64,000 nucleotides of DNA from Rhodocollybia butyracea (lineage: Eukaryota > Basidiomycota > Agaricomycetes > Agaricales > Omphalotaceae). The stretch is from NCBI GenBank assembly GCA_015501585.1, contig JADNRY010000124.1:62001-126000 (forward strand), written 5' to 3'. The notes beneath the pieces were generated by a model, which was given only the letters and a program-made list of their open reading frames with translations, had not been told where the DNA came from and ran no database searches. The position numbers and the translations under genes were made by a program. Of the stretch, positions 32,499 to 40,755 are shown one piece after another. Within the stretch, counting starts at the first letter, position 1. Each line of letters opens with the position of its first letter.

Positions 32499-35115
32499 TC
32501 ATGCAGTTTGTGAAACCTCGGGATCACAATAGACCTAAGTATAAGACGCAGGGTCAGCCAGTACCAAGGTAAATACGAATTGAGGCAATCTTACCTTGAG
32601 GTCCCATATGTTGCCAATTTTTGTGTCTACAGAGTCGCCAGCTAACAAAGAGGTTGCATTGTTCTTGAGTTTAAGGCCTTGTTCATTGGCAAGATGAAGA
32701 AGACAAATGAAGCAAAAGCTGGTGCTAATTTCCTCCATCTTGTCCCGAGGATAAGATCTTTGGAGGTTGGAGATGACAGAGGTGAACTGCCGAGCCTCCG
32801 TGGGCTTTACAGGCTCAGGAACATCATCATCATCATCAACATCCTAGTCAGGATAAAAATCCATTTGAATCAAAGAGAAGTAGAGAGATTATTTCATGAC
32901 TGACCATGTCTTCAGCATTCTTCTTGGGAGTAAGCTCATCAATGTTCAACCCTTTCCAGATGTTCTCCTTCAGCTTCCTAACGTCAACTTGTTTGGCCCA
33001 TTTTGAAAACCTGACAGCTTTGGGTTTAACTCTCTGCGTTTGACCCTGAGCAATGGCAAGGAGATCCTGTTCTCCTGGATCAACAGGACCACTTCCTTCA
33101 CCACCATTGCCGTTGTAAGCATCATCAAAACCAGGTCCATCATCATAGTTGTCATGAAAGAATTGTGTGTTAAATGGAATAGCATCACCAGCGGCATCTT
33201 TTGAGCACAATGAATACACTGGAATGATCTTCCAAGAAATTTAAACACACTATTGTCCATGTCATCATCGTTACGGCCAGCAGCTTGCACCCAAAAGTTT
33301 TCATCAACTTCGCCTTCCGCGTTTGTAGGAGCTGGCACCCATTGGCCGCGCATCTTGAGCTATCATAAAAAAAAATTAAGAGCGGTCTCATTTGAAGAAG
33401 CCAAAACAGGACTGACTGAGAATTTGGGCTTTAAGAACAGTGTAACAAGCTGGCGACTGGAGAAATGCATATCATCAGGAAGGCAATGGTTATCCCTTTT
33501 CTTTTCATCCTTTGTCTTGCACTTTTTTGCAGTGGCACTCATTCCAGCCAGATTAATTGAAGCACCTTTACCTGGTGGGGCAAACAGCTCCTCGGCGACG
33601 GTCTTCCATGATTTATTGGGATCAAGGGGGGTAAGAAAGTCAATCTGGTTTGGCTCCTTCTTCTCCTTGTGTGGCTTGGTGGCTTTTGCAGCCGGATTGG
33701 CATTGCCTACTTGGAGAGTGAGTGTATTTCAGGTGAAAAGAGCAAAAACACACTTCAATGGACTGGTTTCCTCATTTTCCAGTGCTCGGGACGAGCCCAA
33801 TTTTGCCCAAAGTTCTTGTTGAAATAGTCTGTCATACATCAGGAAAAGCCATTTTTGCCTAGGTGACCCCAGAGTGGCCTAAAGCAAACTAGGTGACCTA
33901 TGAATCCTATGGCATCCTAGGAATTTGGGCTTGTCCCTTGCCAGTCAAGGCTCTTGAGGATTCCCTAGGCAAGCCTAGGTCTGCCCAGGTTTGCCCAGGT
34001 GCTCCTGGGGAGCACCTGGGGAACACCTGGGTAAACCTGGGCAAACCTAGGCTTGCCCTGGGTTTGCCTAGGATACCCTAGGGAATCCTCAAGAGCCTTG
34101 ACTGGCAAGGGACGAGCCCAAATTCCTAGGTCACCTAGTTTGCTTTAGGCCACTCTGGGGTCACCTAGGCAAAAATGGCTTTTCCTGATGTACCTCCTCT
34201 GTCCTTGTCATTCATCGTGAGCATCAGATCTCTTTGGTTCAGGGCATTGCAAGGATTGAACGGAACAAATGGACCTCCACCTTGGCCATCACCTGGTGGA
34301 CCAACAGACTTGTTCGAATTGCTGTCGCCGAAATCATCCTGGTCCATCATGCCCATACCTCCCCCGTAATTGTCACCACCTGTATCATCACCAGCAGGGG
34401 CATTGGCCATCACCGCAAAGGCATCTATGCCATCATCGCCATTGTCGTCTGCCATGGTGTTGTCTTGGAAGAAGGTAGTTTCATTGGTGGCCAAGGGGTC
34501 TTTGGCAAAACAGAAATCGGAGAGCTCCTGGGAAATGACTTTACCCTCAAGCGCATCAAGGTCGGGAAAGAATTGAGCTGTAAGTAGAATGTTCAATGAA
34601 AACAATCATATAAAAGAAACGAGGTACAAACCACGTAGTTGGGTCAGGTCAATTAAATCTTTGGGCTCCTCAAAATTCCCCTCTTCTTCTTCAGCCTTAC
34701 GCATGGAATCACTTGCATCAAAGACGACATGTAAAGTTCTGTCCTGGCCAACACCCAAACTCAAGTGGTTCATGAGTAGGCCCTGAGCACCTCCCTCGTC
34801 AAAATCTGTGCAGGTTTTTTTGGAAGAGAGCATTGATGCTAAATTCTAAATCAGGTTTCTTATTCTTCAGTTGCGTGGTGTCGACAAGTTGAGTAGTGCG
34901 ATGTGTAGCTCTCTTCTTCTTTTCCTTGTTCAGTTCTCTATCAGGATCATCCGAGCCTGCATTGTCTTTGTCATTGTCGTCGATATTACCACCAGATGCT
35001 AGGTTGGAGATGAGTTTGGCCGTTTTGCTGCCTACACTGTTGACACGGCTGGTCCAAATCTTGACACAACCGTCAAGCGTGCACAAAGCGCGTTGAAAGT
35101 TGATCAAATCTGATT
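32499..35115 (-). pseudogene. brn1: Condensin complex subunit 2 (Barren/CAP-H/Brn1), 5'-truncated and MITE-disrupted
   Basis: CAP-H is the kleisin of condensin, needed for mitotic chromosome compaction. Minus-strand exons in order read: FQRALCTLDGCVKIWTSRVN and LISNLASGG; LDLEF-like block and FDEGGAQGLLMNHLSL; FFPDLDALEGKVISQELS; MTDYFNKNFGQNWARPEHWK; PDDMHFSSRQLVTLFLKPKF; LKMRGQW, AIPFNTQFFHDNYDDGPGF and DMDVDDDDDVPEPVKP; MEEISTSFCFICLLHLANEQG; stop after VYCDPEVSQTA. Clean introns: 32,535-32,594, 32,844-32,904, 33,198-33,250, 33,360-33,416, 34,578-34,634. Lesions: a one-base loss in an A-run near 34,820, MITE copy 3 inside an exon at 33,837-34,190, one junction (33,707-33,763) out of phase by one base, and loss of the N-terminal third. 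Confidence 0.88.
33837..34190. mobile_element. Foldback MITE, copy 3 (354 bp), inside a Barren exon
   Basis: CATCAGGAAAAGCC..GGCTTTTCCTGATG with TA duplications at 33,835-33,836 and 34,191-34,192. Removing the element and one TA restores the codons DRGG-MTDYF exactly. The insertion adds 356 bp, which shifts the frame. The right arm lacks about 19 bp (the atgccataggattcata block) present in copies 1 and 2. Confidence 0.92.
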
Positions 35116-35283
35116 CTCACATTTACAAGCTGGTCACTATGGTGTACCTCAGGTCAAAAAAAAATTTTCTTTTTTTTTACAGCTGATTTATTTCCTTAGT
35201 GAATGTGACATATTTGGTTGCAAGTGAGTGATTGTCCACACTTTTCTCCTTTCTCTGATATAATTTTTTTGCTCCCTATCCAG
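35116..35283. other. Junction between two truncated genes
   Basis: Non-coding T-rich sequence between the truncated 5' side of Barren (minus) and the first recognisable DNMT exon (plus). It ends with a plausible splice acceptor (ccctatccag) at 35,283. Confidence 0.5.
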
Positions 35284-35470
35284 AAATGAGTATGATCCAG
35301 AAACAGCCTCATTCACAGACATTCACAACAAATTCTACGTGTTCAACTACAACAACAAAACCGACAACTGTCCTGTATGTGACATTGTTCAAGAAGAAAG
35401 CGATAAGCAGATTGCAAAGAGCAAAACATCACTTGCATTTGGTGGACATGAGTTTCATGTTCATGACTAT

Positions 35471-35479
35471 GTCCTCTAT
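35471..35479 (+). repeat. 9-bp TSD of the RecQ element, left
   Basis: GTCCTCTAT, repeated at 40,756-40,764. It encodes V-L-Y of the interrupted BAH domain. Confidence 0.92.
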
Positions 35480-35743
35480 TAGGCCTGTTACAGTCCCCTC
35501 TATGAGGTTGACGGCTTAAGCGAGAAACCTCGATAGAGGGGCCTGGAAACCGGCTCCGGACCGTAGCACAGACTTTTAAACAGCTTTGACCGATCCTTAA
35601 TTAGCTTAACCTCAATTTGGGCAAAGCGGATGGGAATTTTTGAATGTATTGAAACCGTTCCGTAGTTTCCGTTCAATAATATTTTCTTCCGTCTCGCTCA
35701 GCTTGTCCAGCATTTTTGACGTGTCGCGCGCGCAACAACGCGT
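35480..35743 (+). repeat. Left TIR of the RecQ element
   Basis: 264 bp, ending cgcaacaacgcgt just before the helicase ATG at 35,749. It probably carries the promoter. Confidence 0.92.
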
Positions 35744-36114
35744 TGAATATGGCACAAAATCACATATTTCCTTTGCCACTTTGCCTCTTTCTGGATGAAC
35801 TTAGAGAAGACACGCATAACAACCTAATTTCTAAATACAACGCTCTTGACGAACACATCAAACTCTGTATTCCATTTGGCTTTATACTTTCGCTCTCATC
35901 ATCCGACTCAGAACCAACGACCAAACAAACTCTCGCATTGAGACTATGCTTGTTGATGTACTATGCCTCTCGTGGTGCTGAAATTCCCAAGCAGTTGCAG
36001 CTGCAAGCAGCCTTAGCTTCAAAGACAGGAAATTCCTTGGTAATTGCAGGAACAGGATTTGGGAAGACGCACATAATGGCACTGCTGATGCTGCTTGAGA
36101 ACTCTGGCTCAACC

Positions 36115-36119
36115 CGAGT
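36115..36119 (+). repeat. TSD (CGAGT) of the short LTR element, left
   Basis: CGAGT directly precedes 36,120 and recurs at 37,598-37,602. Confidence 0.92.
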
Positions 36120-36271
36120 TGTAACGCCTACGGCACGTTCATTGCCGTTAGCGCCGATATTACATAATTAGTTCACTCTTATCCTTGTACCACCTACTTG
36201 TTTCGGTCTATTTCTCTAATAGAACGAGATCTTGCTCATGGTCTGAGGCATTAAGAGTCAGGGCTCTTACA
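36120..36271 (+). repeat. 5' LTR of the TRIM-like element
   Basis: 152 bp, nearly identical to 37,446-37,597; single differences such as agttcactcttatccttg versus agtctactcttatcctcg. Confidence 0.92.
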
Positions 36272-36392
36272 CTTTTTTGAGCAACCTTGTCCTGAATAGG
36301 ACTATTACAGCAATATGACCACACAACAGCACAACTCAAGCCATGACTCTGTCATGGCTCTGGCTTACTCTTTTCTTTCTTAAATCCTTTCT

Positions 36393-37349
36393 ATGTTCCC
36401 TCATGATCCTCTCTCACACATCTCTGGGATCCTGGACTTCTCCTCCCAGGGAATTCAACAGCTGCTAGTCAACTTTAAGCAGCTCTGGGAACAACATGGT
36501 CTTTCAGTGGCTGGTAGGAATTTGGCAGAGGCAGTGGTGCAGGATTCAACATTAAGATGTTGCTGGGCAGTGAAGGAGGAAGGTTTCCAGGCAGAGGTCT
36601 GTTTTCAGATGATAGAGTCTATTAAGAGACTGGGAGAAGAGTTTGGGATGGAACTGTCCAAATCTCAAACACCACCTCCTGCTCCGAGTTCTCCATCACC
36701 TTTGACCGCTCCTACTGCCTCATCACCGACTCCCACGCTCGCTTCAAACGCATTGAACGCATTGAAATCATCTCCACATGCTCTGACATTGGTTTCACCC
36801 TCCAAACCCACTTCCCCTTCATTTCAACTCCAACCAACCTCAGAGTTTGCACGGGAGGTGGTTGAACTGCGGAAAGCAGGCCGGAAACTCAAAATATTCA
36901 TGGATGAACATGTCATGGGGCTCGAACACACAGGTGGCGCACCGCCAGCTCGTGTTCATCTCTCAAACACTCCAACCGAGTGTACACCTGTGCCTTATGT
37001 TGCCCCTGTGACTGCTGTTCCACCAACAGGCCTTTGTAAACGTGTCAAACACAATGTGTATGGTGCGTTTGGTTCGCTCTTGCTTCGTTCAAGTCGTTGC
37101 CCATCCCAATCTGGTACACTCATGCCATCACCTTCACCCACTGAAACTCCCCATCACCATATTTGTGCTCCCAATCAATGCTCCCATTCATGGCGCTGGA
37201 GATCTACTGTCTCCAATGTGCCACCACCATCTCAATCTGGACTTAGTGTCAGCATCCAGAGAATCCGGCGATTTTCACAGGACACTTTCTCTTCTTCTGC
37301 ACTTATGGAAATTGCCAGCATACTACATCGTACGTTACCTATTAGATGA
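36393..37349 (+). CDS. ORF inside the TRIM-like element
   Basis: 318 codons from ATG 36,393. The N-terminal 90 residues are mixed alpha-like (LDFSSQGIQQLLVNFKQLWE, MIESIKRLGEEFGMELSK), followed by a Ser/Pro/Thr-rich linker, a second charged segment (FAREVVELRKAGRKLKIFMD), and a Ser/Pro/His-rich C-terminus. There is no RT, integrase, protease or zinc-knuckle motif. It could be a minimal gag-like protein or captured host sequence; coding bias fades after about residue 230, so the true end may be earlier or spliced. Presence of an ORF is unusual for an element this small. Confidence 0.5.
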   Translation: MFPHDPLSHISGILDFSSQGIQQLLVNFKQLWEQHGLSVAGRNLAEAVVQDSTLRCCWAVKEEGFQAEVCFQMIESIKRLGEEFGMELSKSQTPPPAPSSPSPLTAPTASSPTPTLASNALNALKSSPHALTLVSPSKPTSPSFQLQPTSEFAREVVELRKAGRKLKIFMDEHVMGLEHTGGAPPARVHLSNTPTECTPVPYVAPVTAVPPTGLCKRVKHNVYGAFGSLLLRSSRCPSQSGTLMPSPSPTETPHHHICAPNQCSHSWRWRSTVSNVPPPSQSGLSVSIQRIRRFSQDTFSSSALMEIASILHRTLPIR

Positions 37350-37445
37350 CTGTATGTTTCTCTTTGTTATGTTTTCCCTTTTCCACCTTTCTCTTTTGTT
37401 TTTTTTTGGGTAAGATGGACCTGTGGGGTCAATCTAGGGGGCATG

Positions 37446-37597
37446 TGTAACGCCTACGGCACGTTCATTGCCGTTAGCGCCGATATTACATAATTAGTCT
37501 ACTCTTATCCTCGTACCACATACTCGTTTCGGTCTATTTCTCTAATAGAACGAGATCTTGCTCATGGTCTGAGGCATTAAGAGTCAGGGCTCTTACA
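37446..37597 (+). repeat. 3' LTR of the TRIM-like element
   Basis: Partner of 36,120-36,271, followed directly by the CGAGT duplication. Confidence 0.92.
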
Positions 37598-39299
37598 CGA
37601 GTATCTATTACCATATCTCCTCTGAAGAGACTACAGGCAATGCAGGTGTGTGACACTGGATATAGGTTCTGATATGGTACTGACGTGTTGTACATTTACA
37701 GGTTACATCTTTTCTTGACAAGTATGGCATCAATACAGTCGCTGTAAATCAGGATACAGCACGAAATAAAGAGTATTGGAAGGTATGTACGAGCCGCAAT
37801 ATCAAGTACTGACCCTTCGCTAACTTTTTAGCACAGAAACACATTCATGATGGTGCCATTAATTCCTCACAACTCGGGACCGCTCAGCATCTCATCGTAA
37901 CGGCTGAGCAACTCTTTAAATCACCGGAAGGTCATTTCACTCGATTAGCTCTCCTCCTCCGTGACCATACATTCCGTCGACGACTCCTTCACATCAACAT
38001 CGATGAAGTACATTTTGTGCATTACTTGGGAAGGGATTGCTTTGGTTTATCTGCTTTTAGACCATCATGGGGTCGATTTTCTGAGCTCAAAATTACCTTG
38101 CCGAGAACACTCATATGGAATGCATTTACCGCAACTTGCCCCGACCATGTCAAACATACACTCGAATCGTCCTTTCTTGGATCTGAATACTCACTCGTAC
38201 AACGATGCACCAACCGACCAAGCATAATCTATGCACGTCACTGTGTTGTCGGAAATTTTGATGTGTTGCAAAACTATCTATGCTTCATTCGCTCTCCGTT
38301 TCCTACAAACGGCTCGCTTCAAGATCAGCCTCGAGTCCTGCTGTTCTTCGATAGCAATGCTCTTGCTCTTTGTGTTTCAAGATACTTGGATAAACATATT
38401 CCAGAACAGTTTCGAGCTACTGGATTTGTTTGGCATTACTACAGTACAATGTCTCCACAGTACCTGCAGATAGCGCATGATGAGTTTACACGGCCTGACA
38501 GATCTTGTCGTATCCTTTGTGCTACCTCCGCTGAATCTGCGGTATGTGTATCATTTATGCAATAGTGTGAATCTAAAATGTTATCTAGGGAGTGGATTTT
38601 CCTGATGTACGTATAACGGTGAATGTAGGTATTGTGGATGAAAGCGAGAGCGATCAGCGCAAAGGCCGGGGAGATCGCGATGAACGCGGTGGTATTCATG
38701 TTACGCTATTTGAACCTTGGGTTCTCAATGTTAAACTTGAAGAGTTCAACGATGAATCCCTTCCTTTTCACAATGACCCAGATCGTCCTCGCACTGTACT
38801 CAAGCTTGGCTCAAACAAACGTGAATGTGTTCCGCACTCAGGAATTGCTGCTATACTTACCATGTATCCAAGAATACAAAGCTAATTATTTTGCCAACTG
38901 CTCTCCCTCACGTATGTCAAATTTTACCTTATCCTTACCGAGTTCTAACATATCATACAGGTCTTGACTACCTCACATTTTGTTGTGATGGGTCTGCACA
39001 CACTGACAACGAATTTCAACTTCAAGACCATCTCCCTGGTCCTATCTATGTTGCTGCTCCTGAGCCGAACTTGACGAAACACAAAGCACTTGACAAGCCT
39101 GTAGTGAATCTGGATGAACAAGATACTGAAGTAGGATTAAAGGTCCGTATGACGCGTCATAGGAAACCACTGAGGGCGCGACTGTTACGTTGGCGTAGGG
39201 TAGAGCATGAACGCAACCCAATATCTGGTGTTGTCCCCGAGTATCTGATAATCTCAGACTCTGAACTTGCTACCTTGTGCAAGATACACCCGATTTACC

Positions 39300-40454
39300 T
39301 TAATTCTCACATGGACCTTGTAGCAGCTTTAGACGAAGAAGTTGGTAGTGATTTTGCAGTTCTTTGGGCACCGGGAATTTTTCAAAGATGGCCCTGAATA
39401 TCTAGTGAGTGGAAGTGAATATGAAAACAATGCATAAATTTGTTACCATCTCTGTTTCGCTTGTCTTCTTATCTGAATCTAAGCAGCCAGTAGCCGCTTC
39501 CAGTACAGCCATCCAGTCGCCCATGTTCTCGTTGGCAAATTCACCTACATCTCTGCGCAGATCATAAGAGTGGAGAAATTTTAGATTGAATTCCTTGGTA
39601 GTCATATGGAACTTCTCCTTTGCAGACACCATCTGCTGAGAAATATGTGAACAAAAAAGATTACGAAGCATATCCAGTGGTAACCAGTTCATAAAGATGC
39701 TGTTTCCGACTGGATGGTCGAATATCCGAGTCAGAAGCTGGGGAATAACCTTTGAGTCATGGCGAAAAAATGCATTATGATTGAGGGAAAATTGCTCGTG
39801 CATGGGGTCAAGTAATGTGGAAATAAACTCGAACGGTGATAGTCCTATTTTACGTAGCTCATCTAGTGCAAGCTGGGTCTTTGACACTGATGTGGAGCGG
39901 GATATAGATGGTGGGATTGGCATTGGAGGAGAGTCACCGAAATTAACAAGAGGACGTGAATACGAGCTATATGCAGACTGTGGCGTGTGCAGAAAAGTTT
40001 CGGGAGAGCTTGATGGCTCCGACCAAGATGATGATGAGAGTGCTGGAGTAACTGGAGTGGATGGAAACTGGGAGAATGAATGAGTGTTGGTGGAATTTGA
40101 AAGTGATTCGGTGTGAGCAAGGTTGGAAAATAAACTGCTGCCTAGTGGTAACTGGGAACCATTTCCGTTCTCTAGGAAAGGCTCGTCAAGTCCTAGTCCT
40201 ATAATCGGTGTCAAAGTAGGTGATTGCGGAAACAATGAGTCGGCAAGTGATTGGCTTTGGTTGGCAAGGTTTCGGATAGGATAATTTGGAACTTTAAATG
40301 CCGCAGATTTCTGTTTTCTTCTTCGAGTTTTTGGTACTAAAGCTGGGCCGGTGCCAAAGGTCATAGGTTGTGAGATTGAACGCTGTAATGCGCTGGGATC
40401 TGGTGTTATCGGAGCTGTATTCGAGACAAATTGGAATAAAGGTTGAGAATTCAT
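39300..40454 (-). CDS. Second protein of the RecQ TIR element, C-terminally truncated family
   Basis: ATG 40,454 lies just inside the right TIR. Exon 1 (39,447-40,454) and exon 2 (39,300-39,401), joined in phase by a 45-bp intron (GTAACA..CACTAG), give 369 aa; without splicing the frame ends at 39,402. Residues 1-210 are Ser/Pro/Asn-rich and disordered, with a basic KTRRRKQKSAAF patch. Residues about 215-335 form an alpha-helical domain: QLALDELRKIGLSPFEFIS, LLDPMHEQFSLNHNAFFRH, and MGDWMAVLEAATGC. This domain resembles the N-terminal part of large transposon-associated proteins common in agarics (some annotated DUF6589), which continue for hundreds of residues; here that part is absent. Exon 2 overlaps the helicase end in antisense. 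Confidence 0.55.
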
Positions 40455-40491
40455 TGGTTGTAGTGTTGAAAAACGATTTATATTCTTATCG

Positions 40492-40755
40492 ACGCGTTGT
40501 TGCGCGCGCGACACGTCGAAAATGCTGGACAAGCTGAGCGAGACGGAAGAAAATATTATTGAACGGAAACTACGGAACGGTTTCAATACATTCAAAAATT
40601 CCCATCCGCTTTGCCCAAATTGAGGTTAAGCTAATTAAGGATCGGTCAAAGCTGTTTAAAAGTCTGTGCTACGGTCCGGAGCCGGTTTCCAGGCCCCTCT
40701 GTCGAGGTTTCTCGCTTAAGCCGTCAACCTCATAGAGGGGACTGTAACAGGCCTA
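40492..40755 (-). repeat. Right TIR of the RecQ element
   Basis: 264-bp inverse of 35,480-35,743 with about two mismatches; followed by GTCCTCTAT at 40,756-40,764. Confidence 0.92.

Larger units (their letters stand above)
36120..37597 (+). mobile_element. Short non-autonomous LTR element (TRIM-like, 1,478 bp)
   Basis: Two 152-bp LTRs (36,120-36,271 and 37,446-37,597) run TGTAACGCCTACGGCACG..GGGCTCTTACA, bounded by the TSD CGAGT. Interior starts CTTTTTTGAGCA and ends with a ctagggggcatg purine tract. One ORF fills most of the interior. The LTR start is similar to that of the Gypsy-type element (TGTAACGCCTCCGCC), and both share the primer-site region CTTTTTTGA(A/G)CA, suggesting mobilisation by the same machinery. 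It sits in the same orientation as the helicase it interrupts. Confidence 0.92.
35749..39397 (+). pseudogene. RecQ-like DEAD/DEAH helicase of the TIR element, LTR-disrupted
   Basis: Superfamily 2 helicase, about 653 codons once the insert is ignored. Exons: 35,749-36,119 plus 37,603-37,645; 37,702-37,782; 37,837-38,541; 38,589-38,911; 38,961-39,397, with introns of 56, 54, 47 and 49 bp. Motifs in order: Walker A AGTGFGKT; motif Ia TISPLKRLQAMQV (restored exactly across the LTR element); HLIVTAEQL; DEVH in HINIDEVHFVHY; TLIWNAFTATCP; RVLLFFDSNALALCVSRYL; RILCATSAESA-GVDFPDVRITV; motif VI region DQRKGRGDRDERGG; then a C-terminal segment with CIQEYKANYF and FCCDGS. One base is missing near 38,860. 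ATG 35,749 is chosen because it follows the TIR directly. In the element its role (unwinding at transposition or repair) is inference. Confidence 0.88.
35480..40755. mobile_element. TIR transposon carrying a RecQ-like helicase and a second ORF
   Basis: 264-bp terminal inverted repeats (35,480-35,743 and 40,492-40,755) begin TAGGCCTGTTACAGTCCCC and differ at only about two positions. They are bounded by a 9-bp TSD, GTCCTCTAT. Two inward-facing genes start just inside each TIR: a RecQ-like helicase (plus) and a 369-codon protein (minus), meeting tail to tail with overlap. No DDE transposase, Rep, tyrosine or serine recombinase motif is visible. Long TIRs with a 9-bp TSD resemble Mutator-like elements, but the coding content does not. 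It inserted in a DNMT exon and was later hit by a short LTR element. The near-identical TIRs imply youth. Confidence 0.9.

Noticed and set aside
34165..34587. Plus-strand ORFs opposite the Barren exons
   Set aside because: Antisense shadows of the acidic Gly/Asp-rich Barren exon; the minus-strand reading has family motifs.
36120..36271. Interpreting the two 152-bp repeats as terminal parts of the Gypsy-type LTR family
   Set aside because: Length, 3' end (CTCTTACA versus GCGTTATA) and an independent CGAGT TSD show a separate family.
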